Part shown: in pieces, positions 16,191 to 25,369 of the stretch
Layout: every line of letters begins with the position of its first letter
How positions within the stretch are numbered: the first letter of the stretch is position 1
DNA from: Halanaerobiaceae bacterium
GTDB taxonomy: Bacteria > Bacillota > Halanaerobiia > Halanaerobiales > Halarsenatibacteraceae
Direction: 5' to 3'
Length of the DNA: 39,233 nucleotides
Assembly (NCBI GenBank): GCA_003553485.1
Contig: PWEJ01000049.1
Coordinates: forward strand, 1-39,233
The notes under the pieces: generated by a model
What the model was told of the DNA's origin: nothing
The model's input: the letters and a program-made list of their open reading frames with translations, nothing else
Database searches by the model: none
Made by a program: the position numbers and the translations under genes

Positions 16191-17525
16191 TTAAGTTTCT
16201 TTTCGTCCCGTAAATTTTAGTCCTTCTAATAACAGAGAGGGCACCAGACTAAAACCGCTAAAATTTGCTACTTTTTCTCTCTCCGTTGATATTGCTGTTA
16301 CTCTGCTAAAGGCCTTTAATAGGCTATCAGTAAATCTTAGATCCTGGACAGGAGCTTTTACCTCTCCCTCTTCAATCAAGAAAGTGCCATCTCTAGTTAA
16401 TCCTGTGAAGATAGCCTGGCGGGGATTTACCACATTCAAATAATGAAAACGAGTTATCAATAACCCCCGGTCAAGAGATGCCAGCATTTCTTCTCTGTTG
16501 CTCTCACCTGATTCCATCACTAAATGCAAAGGCAGTCCACCCATGCTGGGTCTGCCAATGGAATGGCCTGTTGATTGGCAATTATCCTTCCTGGCGCTTT
16601 TCAAATCATAGGCTAATTCCCGGGCCACTCCCTTTTCAATAATTGTTAGTTTCTGTCGGGGAACTCCTTCCATATCAAAGGGCAACTTAAAGGTTTCATT
16701 ATGTTTGTGGTCGTCATAAATGCTTATTTTATCTGAAAAGACTTGTTCCCCTAATCTATCGGTGAGAAAACTCACTCCTTTTTGTAGACTTCTGGCACTG
16801 AAACCCAGATATGAAAGATAGGTTAATAGGCCACCAACAGCCAGCGGTTCTAAAATCACCGGATATTCCTTTGGTTCTATATTAACTGGCTGTTCACTTT
16901 GATTTGCTTTTGCTGCAGCTCGAGAAAATAATTTTTCAATAGAAAAATCAGCAAAGTTATCAGAGGTAAGAGCTGCATAGCCAGTTTGTCCTTCTTTTTC
17001 CACCACTGAATTAAAATCTGCTTTGACCAGACGAGCATATCTGGTGATACCCTCTGTGTTTCCCAGGGCCAGAAAATTATTATGCAAAGACAATGAGCCG
17101 GCTGCTTCCATATCAGCAGTTAGCTGAGATAAACCTTTTTTAAGTTCTTTAACCCGTCCCGCTATATCAAATTTTTGCAGTAATTTATCGTCATATTGGG
17201 AGGATTCAATATCATCAGGTTCCTTAACAAAGGGAATCTCCAGCTCTTCTTCGCCGGCAAATTCTAATTTTTGCCGAACTTCTTTAACTGCTTCCTGTAA
17301 TTCTCTCTCACTTAATCTATTGGTGGTAACTGTTGCCCTTTTTTTGCCTTCTTTAGCAGTAAGTTCAACTACTAAATTTTCCTGGCTTACATTTTGATGG
17401 ATCTCAGAACCGGCAAATCTGGTCAATCCCTGTTCCCGTCCAGATATTTTTACCTGTAAATCAAGGGAACCTGCCCAATTTATAAGACGATCGATTACCA
17501 TATAGGCTTCTGATTTAGTTAGCAT
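16191..17525 (-). CDS. tldE: TldE/PmbA subunit of the TldD/TldE protease
   Basis: Non-catalytic partner of TldD; the heterodimer degrades unfolded peptides and in some bacteria matures ribosomal or modified peptides. The domain layout is the PmbA_TldD N-terminal and C-terminal domains. Seen: the segment RFAGSEIHQNVSQENLVVEL near the N-terminus, GVPRQKLTIIEKGVA and a C-terminal GLTRDGTFLIEEGEV typical of TldE. It lacks the HExxxH metal site. 444 residues from ATG 17525; GTG 17534 is an alternative. It overlaps the tldD end by 11 nt, which fits co-translation of the two subunits. Confidence 0.9.
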   Translation of the reverse strand: MLTKSEAYMVIDRLINWAGSLDLQVKISGREQGLTRFAGSEIHQNVSQENLVVELTAKEGKKRATVTTNRLSERELQEAVKEVRQKLEFAGEEELEIPFVKEPDDIESSQYDDKLLQKFDIAGRVKELKKGLSQLTADMEAAGSLSLHNNFLALGNTEGITRYARLVKADFNSVVEKEGQTGYAALTSDNFADFSIEKLFSRAAAKANQSEQPVNIEPKEYPVILEPLAVGGLLTYLSYLGFSARSLQKGVSFLTDRLGEQVFSDKISIYDDHKHNETFKLPFDMEGVPRQKLTIIEKGVARELAYDLKSARKDNCQSTGHSIGRPSMGGLPLHLVMESGESNREEMLASLDRGLLITRFHYLNVVNPRQAIFTGLTRDGTFLIEEGEVKAPVQDLRFTDSLLKAFSRVTAISTEREKVANFSGFSLVPSLLLEGLKFTGRKET

Positions 17526-18960
17526 TTCCAACACCTACCTCAACCTGTCTGAATCTCGTGGGGGCTGAACCATGTCCTACATGAGCTGACTGACCTGGTT
17601 GACCTTTACCACAATTGGGCACGCCGTATAATTCCCAGAGCTCTTCTTCACCTATGGCATCACATTTTTGCCAGAATTCAGGGGTGATACCGGCATAGAC
17701 TGGATTTTTGTAAATCTTACCTGTTAGTTGTCCCTTTTTAATTTCATAGGCTATCTCACAGCCAAATTGAAAATTTAGCCTTTTATCATCAATACTCCAA
17801 CTGCGGTTAGTCTTGAGATATAGACCATCATCGATGCCTGCCAGAAGTTCTTCCCAGCTCTTATCTCCTGGTAGAAGATTAATATTGGTCATTCTAATTA
17901 AAGGCAGGTTCTGCCAGCCATCTGCTCGTGCTGCTCCGCCCGAGGATTGTCCTAACGAGCTAGCTGTATCCCTTGAGGTTAAAAAGCCCCTAAGTATTCC
18001 GTTAGATATAATATCCTTTTTCTGGGCTTCAACCCCTTCATCATCATATCCAAAGGTGCCCAAACCGCGAGGTGTAGTGGCATCGGCCACGATATTAATA
18101 ATATCTGAACCATATTGATATTTACCTAGCATAGCTGGCTCTAAAAAACTGGTGCCAGCATAGGCAGCTTCTGCTCCAAATATCCTATCAAGTTCAATGG
18201 GATGACCAACACTTTCATGTATCTGCAAAGTCATCTGACTGCTGTCTATCAGCAGGTCAAGCTCACCGCTGGGACATTCCTCAGCCTCAGCTAAAGTTGC
18301 AGCTTCTCGAGCAATCTTTCTGCTATTTTCAACTAGTTCAAGTTCTTCTATAAATTCATAACCAGCTCTGGCATAATTGCCACCAAAACCACAGGGGTAG
18401 CTGCGAATCTGCATGTCGTCATCTTGATAGGCATAGGCCTGAATGCCTCCTCCTGATTCCAACAAATCCTGGTGAATGATACTGCCTTCGGTATCAGCAT
18501 AAACCTTTTGGATATTGTTAAATTTTAAATGTCCGGTAGTCTTAAATAGCTCGGCTTCTGCTTTCATCTCTTCCTCTGCCGCCTGCAACAATTCAATTTT
18601 ATTCTGCAACTCTACTTCAAAGGGGTCTCTATCAAAGGGAGTAGCATAACTATCCTGGACTGTTTTTTTAGAGCTTAAAGAGATTCTATTTTTTTGAATT
18701 TTAGCGCTGGATTCGGCAATTTTAATGGCTTTTAAAGCTGTCTGCTTTAATTTATCAAGATCTGCCACGGCAGCAAAACCCTGGGCACCATCAATTATGA
18801 CCCGGATTCCCACCCCGGCATCTACTTCACTGGCCAACTCTTGAACTTTTAAATCCTCAGTAGCAATAGTTTCAGACTCAGTCTTTACATATCTGACATC
18901 GGCATAATCAACATTCTGATCCTTTAGGTACTGAATTAAGTCTGTAACCTGTTTTTCCAA
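17515..18960 (-). CDS. tldD: TldD metalloprotease subunit
   Basis: Catalytic zinc subunit of the TldD/TldE protease. The metal motif is HESVGH at residues 248-253, in QIHESVGHPIELDRIFG; the third ligand is expected in the C-terminal domain, where GYDDEGVEAQKK and SSGGAARADGW are conserved segments. 481 residues, normal length. The start is TTG 18960, with AGGAGGAG 7 nt upstream. The C-terminus PNCGKGQPGQSAHVGHGSAP matches the family end. No substrate peptide gene is seen nearby; a general proteolytic role is the default. Confidence 0.93.
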   Translation of the reverse strand: MEKQVTDLIQYLKDQNVDYADVRYVKTESETIATEDLKVQELASEVDAGVGIRVIIDGAQGFAAVADLDKLKQTALKAIKIAESSAKIQKNRISLSSKKTVQDSYATPFDRDPFEVELQNKIELLQAAEEEMKAEAELFKTTGHLKFNNIQKVYADTEGSIIHQDLLESGGGIQAYAYQDDDMQIRSYPCGFGGNYARAGYEFIEELELVENSRKIAREAATLAEAEECPSGELDLLIDSSQMTLQIHESVGHPIELDRIFGAEAAYAGTSFLEPAMLGKYQYGSDIINIVADATTPRGLGTFGYDDEGVEAQKKDIISNGILRGFLTSRDTASSLGQSSGGAARADGWQNLPLIRMTNINLLPGDKSWEELLAGIDDGLYLKTNRSWSIDDKRLNFQFGCEIAYEIKKGQLTGKIYKNPVYAGITPEFWQKCDAIGEEELWELYGVPNCGKGQPGQSAHVGHGSAPTRFRQVEVGVGNAN

Positions 18961-19120
18961 AAAATATCTCCTCCTTATTCTCCCAAATATCCAGTTCTAT
19001 TTTAATAAGCCTCTAGGTATATAATACTCTATAAATAAGCTTTTTCCTGCAATTTAAAAATAGAGATATAAATTTATTAGCTGTATTTTAGGTAAAAAAA
19101 TTTAAAGCTACTTAACTGTC

Positions 19121-19138
19121 TTGAAAATGAATGTTTTC
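19121..19138. repeat. Inverted repeat upstream of the mrp promoter (possible operator)
   Basis: TGAAAA and TTTTCA flank a 6-nt spacer, giving an 18-nt symmetric site about 30 nt upstream of the mrp -35 box. Its place suggests an activator or repressor site. The rest of the 304-nt gap between tldD and mnhE is A/T-rich and shows no gene. Confidence 0.35.
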
Positions 19139-19168
19139 ATAAAAACCTCATATTTTTTTGAAATACTG

Positions 19169-19197
19169 TTGTCATAAGCTATTAATTTTGATATCAT
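19169..19197 (+). promoter_or_regulatory. Likely sigma-A promoter of the mrp operon
   Basis: TTGTCA (5 of 6) and TATCAT (5 of 6) are separated by exactly 17 nt and lie 68 nt before the mnhE ATG. It is the strongest promoter-like pair in the 304-nt gap between the divergent tldD and mrp genes. Confidence 0.62.
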
Positions 19198-19264
19198 TAA
19201 GGATGAGTGTTAAAATATTAACAATAAGGTTAACAGGACTACTGACTCGGAGAGGAGTTTGATA

Positions 19265-19735
19265 ATGAAGGCAAAAAAACTACTACAAATGACCCTGATT
19301 TTGTTTGTTTTTTGGATTGGTTTAACAGCTTCCCTTGAACCTCAGGAATTAATCGTCGGTTTAATAATCTCCCTGATTGTAGCTATATTTTCATCAGAAG
19401 TATTATTGAGCAGGGGAATTGTTTGGGAAACAGGTTTTCCACCTACTACAAAACAAATTATTTACATGCTCTATTATATTCCCTTTTATATCTGGTATGA
19501 GATCAAAGCTCATATGCAGGTGATTTACATAATTCTTCATCCTTCTCTTCCAATAAAGCCAGGTATTGTTAAAGTATCCACTGAGTTAAATACTGCCCTG
19601 GGTAAGACTGGATTGGCAAACTCAATTACCATGACTCCAGGAACATTAACAGTAGATATTGCTGATGAAGAGTCTTTGCTTTACGTTCATTGGATAGATG
19701 TAGAGACAGAAAAATCTCATAAAATTAGAGAATAA
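19265..19735 (+). CDS. mnhE: Mrp/Mnh Na+/H+ antiporter subunit E
   Basis: Small membrane subunit E of the Mrp antiporter. From ATG 19265 (AGAGGAG 7 nt upstream; a TTG at 19259 is an alternative) the protein has 156 residues. Two hydrophobic segments lie in the first 55 residues, then a soluble domain. The family block NSITMTPGTLTVDI followed by YVHWID is clear near residues 117-139. It is the first gene of an eight-gene operon. Confidence 0.9.
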   Translation: MKAKKLLQMTLILFVFWIGLTASLEPQELIVGLIISLIVAIFSSEVLLSRGIVWETGFPPTTKQIIYMLYYIPFYIWYEIKAHMQVIYIILHPSLPIKPGIVKVSTELNTALGKTGLANSITMTPGTLTVDIADEESLLYVHWIDVETEKSHKIRE

Positions 19736-19779
19736 ATCGCTGTTCCTTTTGAAAACCATCTGAGGAGGATGCATGAATA

Positions 19780-20037
19780 ATGCTATTGTTAGTCATTCTA
19801 GTAATTTTTATAGCTGCCGCTGGCTGTATAATTAGAGCTATATTAGGACCTACCAGTTCAGATAGAGTTGTCGCTGTTGACAGTTTATCCTCTTTAATGA
19901 TAGCAGCTCTAGTGATTTTAGGTGTGCATTATGAGGCTGTTATTTTTTTGGATGTAGCTCTAATTTATGCCCTGTTAGCCTTTATAGGCACCCTGGCAAT
20001 CTCTAAGTATTTAGAAGGAAAGGATGTTGGAATGTGA
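19780..20037 (+). CDS. mnhF: Mrp/Mnh antiporter subunit F
   Basis: An 85-residue protein with three membrane segments. The motif RAILGPTSSDRVVAVDSLSS (about residues 19-38) is the MnhF/MrpF signature. GAGGAGG lies 10 nt before the ATG; an out-of-frame ATG sits in between. The stop overlaps the GTG start of mnhG. Confidence 0.92.
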   Translation: MLLLVILVIFIAAAGCIIRAILGPTSSDRVVAVDSLSSLMIAALVILGVHYEAVIFLDVALIYALLAFIGTLAISKYLEGKDVGM

Positions 20038-20375
20038 TAAATATTATTTCTTATCTATTACTTATAATTGGTTCTTTTTGCGCTTTAACTGGCTCACTTG
20101 GACTACTCAGGCTTCCTGATGTCTATAATCGTTTACATGCCAGCACTGTTATAGTTGTGGGAGGAACTGTTTCTTTAATTTTAGGGGCAGGATTATTAAA
20201 CGGAGCTGATAGTTATCTTGTTAAGTCATTAATTATTGTCTTTTTTATTTTCATTACAGTACCTGCTGCTTCTCATGCTATTTCTCGGGCAGCCCATCTC
20301 CGGGGGGTTAAACTTAGCAACGAAAGTGTTGTTGATAAACTGGAAGAGAGGGAAAGAACACTCAGCGAATTATAA
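20034..20375 (+). CDS. mnhG: Mrp/Mnh antiporter subunit G
   Basis: A 113-residue, three-helix membrane protein. The hallmark GLLRLPDVYNRLHAST is at about residues 23-38 and the C-terminal helix is followed by PAASHAISRAAHL, both typical of MnhG/MrpG. GTG start at 20034 overlapping the mnhF stop by 4 nt, with AAAGGATG upstream, so translation is likely coupled. The last 25 residues are hydrophilic and rich in E and R. Confidence 0.93.
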   Translation: MINIISYLLLIIGSFCALTGSLGLLRLPDVYNRLHASTVIVVGGTVSLILGAGLLNGADSYLVKSLIIVFFIFITVPAASHAISRAAHLRGVKLSNESVVDKLEERERTLSEL

Positions 20376-20394
20376 TTAGAACTTTGGGGGTTTT

Positions 20395-20640
20395 ATGTTT
20401 ATGGAAAATATCTTTTTGAACATATTGCTTTTATTAGTATTTCTTTTCTATTTTATCGCTGTTCTGGTAGAAGATTTATTATATTCTATAATTGTTTTAA
20501 CTGCTGGAAGTACTGCTTTAGCAGTAATTTTTTATATCCTTCAGGCTCCTGATATAGCTTTAACTCAAGCTGCTGTAGGTACTGCTGTCAGTACAGTATT
20601 ACTGGTCAATGCTGTAAATAAAACTAGGAGGAAAGAGTGA
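20395..20640 (+). CDS. MbhD-like subunit (MrpA C-terminal region, DUF4040)
   Basis: An 81-residue membrane protein equal to the MbhD-like part that in Bacillus-type MrpA is fused at the C-terminus. Seen: helix 1, then DLLYSIIVLTAGSTALAVIF and the conserved APDIALTQAAVGTAVSTVLL, the DUF4040 signature. The stop overlaps the next ATG. Two ATG codons (20395, 20401) are possible starts. It is encoded on its own here, as in archaeal Mbh-type and some clostridial antiporters. Confidence 0.87.
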   Translation: MFMENIFLNILLLLVFLFYFIAVLVEDLLYSIIVLTAGSTALAVIFYILQAPDIALTQAAVGTAVSTVLLVNAVNKTRRKE

Positions 20641-21398
20641 TGCAGAAGAAGCTGGCTTTGCTGATGGCTGTAATGGTTGGTCTGTTATTGATCGTTGGAA
20701 TATATTCAGATGCTCCTTCCTATGGTGCTTTTCCTGATCGGCCACTGCTTGAAACTGAAGATAATACCCTTCATAGTATTGGACTTCCCATCCTGGAGGG
20801 AACACCACAAAGCCCGCCAGATGGATTGGGTGTTCCCAATGTTGTTACCGGGGTTCTCTGGGGATACAGGGCCTATGATACAATGGGCGAAGCAACAGTT
20901 TTATTCACAGCAGTTGTTAGTGTCTCAATGCTGGGGTCTCATGCTGGTTTGCTGTCAATCTGTAAAATTGTAGGTATGACCGCCATAGTTAAAACTGTTG
21001 CCAGTTTGCTCACTCCTTTTCTGTTTCTTTTCGGGGGATATATTATTTTTTATGGACACTTAACTCCCGGAGGTGGTTTTCCTGGAGGAGTAATTATTGC
21101 TGCGGCAATGGTGCTTTTATTATTAGCCTACGGGGTTCGTTTTGCCTGCAGTAAAATTGGTTTTATCCCCTGTGAATTAGGGGAAGAAATTGGCGCCATT
21201 ATGATAGTTGTTATCGGTATAGGTGGCTTCTTTACCGGTACCTATTTTCTCCAGCCCATGTTATATTTTGGAGGACTGGGAGATCTATTGAGTAATGTAC
21301 AAATGATTCTATTAAATATTGCCGTGGGACTAAAGGTAGCCGGAGGTATGTTGATAATTGTTTACACCTTAATTTCATCCTTTGGAGGTGAAGTATGA
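20640..21398 (+). CDS. mnhB: Mrp/Mnh antiporter subunit B with N-terminal MbhE-like part
   Basis: A 252-residue fusion. Residues 1-95 are MbhE-like (a helix, an extracellular loop, then GVLWGYRAYDTMGEATVLF at 71-89, the equivalent of the final part of MrpA). Residues from about 115 on are the MnhB domain, with FGGYIIFYGHLTPGGGFPGG and further helices. ATG 20640 overlaps the preceding UGA and has AGGAGG 8 nt upstream. GTG 20637 is the alternative. Confidence 0.9.
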   Translation: MQKKLALLMAVMVGLLLIVGIYSDAPSYGAFPDRPLLETEDNTLHSIGLPILEGTPQSPPDGLGVPNVVTGVLWGYRAYDTMGEATVLFTAVVSVSMLGSHAGLLSICKIVGMTAIVKTVASLLTPFLFLFGGYIIFYGHLTPGGGFPGGVIIAAAMVLLLLAYGVRFACSKIGFIPCELGEEIGAIMIVVIGIGGFFTGTYFLQPMLYFGGLGDLLSNVQMILLNIAVGLKVAGGMLIIVYTLISSFGGEV

Positions 21399-21757
21399 TG
21401 AGTCTCAACTTTCCAGTGGTTGTTTTATTATTCACCCTGGGACTTTATTGTATTCTTGGCAAAAAAAATATAATTAAAATAATTATTGGGCTTTCAATTA
21501 TGACAGATGGGGTTCATCTTTTATTGATTTCGCTGGGATATCGTTCGGAGGGTATTGCTCCCATAGTTCCCAGTAGTATGCTGGAAAATTTTTCGGAAAT
21601 TGCTGGTTTAGCTGTCGATCCCGTGCCTCAAGCACTGGTATTGACCTCTATAGTAATAAATGTTTGTATTCTTGCTCTGGCTCTTTCCCTGGCCATTCAT
21701 AAATTCAGGCAGCAGGGCAGCACCAATGTGCAAGATTTCAATAATCTAAAAAACTAA
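21395..21757 (+). CDS. mnhC: Mrp/Mnh antiporter subunit C (NuoK-like)
   Basis: A 120-residue homolog of NuoK with three membrane helices. GLYCILGKKNIIKIIIGLSI, a Gly-X-Tyr start of the conserved helix, and DPVPQALVLTSIVINVCILA are the MnhC signatures. GGAGGTG precedes the tandem ATG codons, and the start overlaps the mnhB stop by 4 nt. Confidence 0.93.
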   Translation: MMSLNFPVVVLLFTLGLYCILGKKNIIKIIIGLSIMTDGVHLLLISLGYRSEGIAPIVPSSMLENFSEIAGLAVDPVPQALVLTSIVINVCILALALSLAIHKFRQQGSTNVQDFNNLKN

Positions 21758-21823
21758 AAATTACTTAAATCTTTAACTATATTAAGTTTATTTTTAAGCT
21801 GGTTGAGAAAGGATGGGTTAAAA

Positions 21824-23335
21824 TTGGTTTTAGATTTTTTTCATTCGCCGATTTTAGTTATAATTATTCCCTTGATAGGAGGTTTTATCACCCCTGGACT
21901 TAGTTTAGTTGCTAGTAAATATTCCCTTACTAAATATAGAGATTACATTGTTTTTGGTTTCATGGCAACAACTTTTCTGTTAATATTAAACACCGCCATA
22001 CAAGGCTGGGGAGAGATATATGTTTATCCCCTTGGTGGCTGGGAACCCCCTTTAGGAATAAGTGTTGTTCTGGATGGACTAGGAGTTTTTATCAGTTTAA
22101 TTGTGGGCAGCATAAGTCTTTTGATTTTGTACTACTCCTTAGATTTTATGAAGGACAAAAAAAGATTGTCTCAATTTTACACTTTAATGCTCTTTCTAAT
22201 TGCCGGAATGCTTGGAGTATCCTATACCGGTGATATCTTTAATCTATATGTCTTTTTTGAGATTATGTCAATAGCTTCCTATGCCTTGATTGCCTTTTAT
22301 AGAACTTCGGATTCTATTGAAGCCTCTTTAAAATACATAATCATTGGCTCTTTAGGCACGGGCTTTATCCTTACAGGAATAGTTATTTTGTATGCTTTAA
22401 CTGGCACCTTAAATATTGCTGACCTGGCCGTAAGAATGTCCTTAATTAGCAGCGAAGGATTCCCTCTTCTCTCTCTGCTGGCCCTGGGTTTTCTCATAGT
22501 AGGATTCGGTATGAAGGTAGGAATGATTCCCTTCCATGCCTGGTTACCAGATGCCTATCAGGGTGCTCCTATCCCGGTTACTACAATAATGGCCGGTGGT
22601 ACTGGAATTATTGGCATTAGTTCACTTTTAAGGATAGTTTATTTAATTTATGGTAATGGACTGGCCAATAACCTCCTGTTAGGCTTGGGATTATTAACCA
22701 TGATCATTGGAGCCCTGCTGGCCTTAAGACAGTACAGATTAAAAAGATTATTAGCTTACTCCAGTATTTCACAGATGGGTTATGTGTTATTTGGTTTAGG
22801 AATTGGTAATTCTCTGGGTATCTCCAGCGGACTTTACCATATGCTGAATAAAGCAATTTTCAAGTCCCTGTTATTTCTACTGGCTGGAATTATTATCACC
22901 AGGTTAAAGACTGATAATATGAAAGAACTGGGAGGATTAGCTAAAAAAATGCCGATTACGGCTGTGTTTTTTGCCGTTGGCTCCCTTGCTTTAGTGGGAA
23001 TCCCGCCCTTTAATGGCTTTGTCACTAAAGCCGGTATATTTTATGGGGGCATGCAGGCCGGTTATCCAGTTTTAAGTACAATAGCTGCATTTTCTGCCAC
23101 TTTGACAGTTATTTATATTATTAGAGCTTATATTTTAATCTTTCTTGGTGAACCCGGTGATAGAGTGAAAAACTATACCGGACAAAATAATTATAAACTG
23201 CTTCTACCGGCCTTTGCTTTGGTCATAGCCTGTATTGTTTTCGGTATTTTCCCTGGTCTAGGCTTTAATGCCACTGAGGCCGCTCAGGAGGTCTTATTGA
23301 ATCCTGAATTATATATTGAAGCAGTATTTCCTTAA
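21824..23335 (+). CDS. mnhD: Mrp/Mnh antiporter subunit D (NuoM/N-like)
   Basis: Proton-conducting antiporter subunit of the NuoL/M/N family, about 14 helices. The conserved region from FFEIMSIASYALIAFYR (with the essential Glu) to KVGMIPFHAWLPDAYQGAP (Lys and the HAWLPDA motif) is intact, as is YSSISQMGYVLFGLG. There is no ATG near the start: TTG 21824 with AAAGGATG 10 nt upstream is my choice, TTG 21803 the alternative. 503-510 residues, typical for MnhD. Confidence 0.92.
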   Translation: MVLDFFHSPILVIIIPLIGGFITPGLSLVASKYSLTKYRDYIVFGFMATTFLLILNTAIQGWGEIYVYPLGGWEPPLGISVVLDGLGVFISLIVGSISLLILYYSLDFMKDKKRLSQFYTLMLFLIAGMLGVSYTGDIFNLYVFFEIMSIASYALIAFYRTSDSIEASLKYIIIGSLGTGFILTGIVILYALTGTLNIADLAVRMSLISSEGFPLLSLLALGFLIVGFGMKVGMIPFHAWLPDAYQGAPIPVTTIMAGGTGIIGISSLLRIVYLIYGNGLANNLLLGLGLLTMIIGALLALRQYRLKRLLAYSSISQMGYVLFGLGIGNSLGISSGLYHMLNKAIFKSLLFLLAGIIITRLKTDNMKELGGLAKKMPITAVFFAVGSLALVGIPPFNGFVTKAGIFYGGMQAGYPVLSTIAAFSATLTVIYIIRAYILIFLGEPGDRVKNYTGQNNYKLLLPAFALVIACIVFGIFPGLGFNATEAAQEVLLNPELYIEAVFP

Positions 23336-23414
23336 AAAAAAATTAAAACGGGTTAATTAAATATATACTCTATATATTTTATGTAAACTGATTTTTAAAG
23401 TGGGGAGATAAATA

Positions 23415-25208
23415 ATGATAAAATTAGATTTTCCAATTATGATGTTAGCCGTTTTGATACCTATCATAGCTTCTTTATTTTTACCTTTTTTAGCTAAAAA
23501 AATAAAAAACAAGTTTCTAGTCCTGATCAGTTTTATTTTACTTCTTTTTCCTCCAGTTACTGCAGGAATACTTGCTTTAAATTTTGAGTTAGATCCAGGA
23601 ATTCTTGATGCTGTATTTTTTCAATTTCCAGCTGTTGGGTCCTTTTCCATGTACTTAGACTGGTTAAGTGGTCTTTATATACTGGGGATTGGAGTAGTTA
23701 CTCCTTTAGTAGGTATTTATTCAAAAAGGTATATGGAGCATCGTATTGAAGTGCTTGAAGCTCAGGGTGATGACGCCCCTTCTCTGGGCATCTATTACAT
23801 GTTTTATATAATCTTTTCCATTTCAATGAGTGGAGTAGTTCTCTCAACCAATCTAATTCAATTTTATATCTTTCTCAAATTATCAGTTATCGGTAGTTTC
23901 TTTCTGATATTACTCTATGGCTATGGAGAACGGAAAAAAACAGCCTTAATTTATTTAGTCTGGTCCTCAATAGCTGGATTTGTTTTTTTAGTCGGCAGCC
24001 TCGGCTTTGCCTCCAGTTTAGGGACCTTTGATACTATCGATTTGCAATCTCTAGAAGTCAAAATGGGGATTGGAGAAGGTTTACATATACTTATTCCCCT
24101 GGCTCTCTTTATGGGTATGTATATTAAAAAGGCGATTTTTGGCGCTCATATCTGGCTTCCCTATGCCCATGCTGATGCCCCTACACCAATTTCTGCCCTT
24201 CTTTCACCTAACTTAATTGGAATATCGGGCTGGGCTATGGTAAGAATTGTTTATGAATTATTTCCAATCCAGTTTGAGACAATGTCTTTATTTTTTCTGG
24301 TTATTTCTTTTTTCACCATGATGTATGGTGGTGTTATGGCCCTGGCCCAAACAAATTTAAAGCGCCTGATGGCCTATATAAGTGTATCCCAGATGGGATG
24401 GGTGGTCTTTGGCTTTGCCACTTTAACGATAGAAGGAATTGTAGGAGGAGTTTTACTTTTTGTCAAACACTCCTTAAGTCTTTCTATATTATTCATGAGT
24501 GCTGGTCTGTTAATTTCAGACTGCGGGGGATTGAAAGAAATACCTGACATGAAAGCTTTAAAAAAGAAGGTTCCGGTAAATTCTTTCCTGATGATCTCCG
24601 GTTTTCTGATTTTAATGGGCTTTCCCCTCACTATGGGTTTCTGGTCTAAAGCCATGATATTTAGTGGGGCTACAAAAATGGACTTCGTTACCGGAATGCC
24701 CTCCTTCCTTTTTATGGCTGCTCTTTTGCTATTAGCTGGAAGTATAACCGCTGCTTATGCCCTGATAACTTTAAAAAGAATTCTTTTCTCCTCAGATACA
24801 CCTGAGACTAAAAAACGCGATACTTTTAAACCTATTGGCTGGAATAGTTCAACAATTCCAATGGCAATTTTAGCCGGTTTAGGCTTTCTGCTATTTTTCC
24901 TGCCAGGACCATTGTTGGGAGCAGCAGAAATGCCTTCAACCTCTCATCTAGTAATGGAGGGCGGCGCTTTTCTAATAGTCTATTTCATCTCTTTCTATCT
25001 TTATCAGGGCAAGCCAGAGGAACTTTCCCGCCTGCTTTTTGAGAAGTTTGAAGTTAATATAATTGATAGGTTTTACCACCATCAACTTGGAGCAGGCATC
25101 AAAAAAATGGGCAGTGCTTTACAGACTGCTCATAACGGAGTCATGAGCAATTACATGCTCTGGATGGTTGCTGGTTTTCTGATAATAATTCTATATTTCT
25201 TGCTTTAA
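23415..25208 (+). CDS. Second NuoL/M-type antiporter subunit (MrpA N-domain/MnhD-like)
   Basis: A 597-residue multi-helix protein of the Proton_antipo_M family. The motif KKAIFGAHIWLPYAHADAPT carries the conserved Lys and HxWLP, and YISVSQMGWVVFGFA is the second signature. It has a long N-terminal part and a C-terminal tail with FEVNIIDRFYHHQLGAG and a last helix, resembling NuoL/NdhF ends. Together with the separate MbhD and MbhE parts it likely replaces the large MrpA subunit. ATG with GGGGAG upstream. Last gene of the operon, 52 nt before the terminator. Confidence 0.86.
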   Translation: MIKLDFPIMMLAVLIPIIASLFLPFLAKKIKNKFLVLISFILLLFPPVTAGILALNFELDPGILDAVFFQFPAVGSFSMYLDWLSGLYILGIGVVTPLVGIYSKRYMEHRIEVLEAQGDDAPSLGIYYMFYIIFSISMSGVVLSTNLIQFYIFLKLSVIGSFFLILLYGYGERKKTALIYLVWSSIAGFVFLVGSLGFASSLGTFDTIDLQSLEVKMGIGEGLHILIPLALFMGMYIKKAIFGAHIWLPYAHADAPTPISALLSPNLIGISGWAMVRIVYELFPIQFETMSLFFLVISFFTMMYGGVMALAQTNLKRLMAYISVSQMGWVVFGFATLTIEGIVGGVLLFVKHSLSLSILFMSAGLLISDCGGLKEIPDMKALKKKVPVNSFLMISGFLILMGFPLTMGFWSKAMIFSGATKMDFVTGMPSFLFMAALLLLAGSITAAYALITLKRILFSSDTPETKKRDTFKPIGWNSSTIPMAILAGLGFLLFFLPGPLLGAAEMPSTSHLVMEGGAFLIVYFISFYLYQGKPEELSRLLFEKFEVNIIDRFYHHQLGAGIKKMGSALQTAHNGVMSNYMLWMVAGFLIIILYFLL

Positions 25209-25260
25209 AACTACTGAGTAAAGAACAATAAGTAAAGTCTAATAGAATATAAGCTAACCT

Positions 25261-25294
25261 AAAAAAGGCTGCCATTATTATCTGGCAGCCTTTT
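25261..25294 (+). terminator. Intrinsic terminator after the mrp operon (possibly bidirectional)
   Basis: AAAAGGCTGCCA and TGGCAGCCTTTT form a stem of about 12 bp around an 8-nt loop, with T-rich ends on both strands. It ends the plus-strand mrp operon and may also stop transcripts from the convergent LRR gene. Confidence 0.88.
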
Positions 25295-25369
25295 AAATTC
25301 AATATGTTACTTAAAATATTGATAAGGGATTTTATTTAGTTTATGCAGATTATAGTTTTAAAAAACTTC

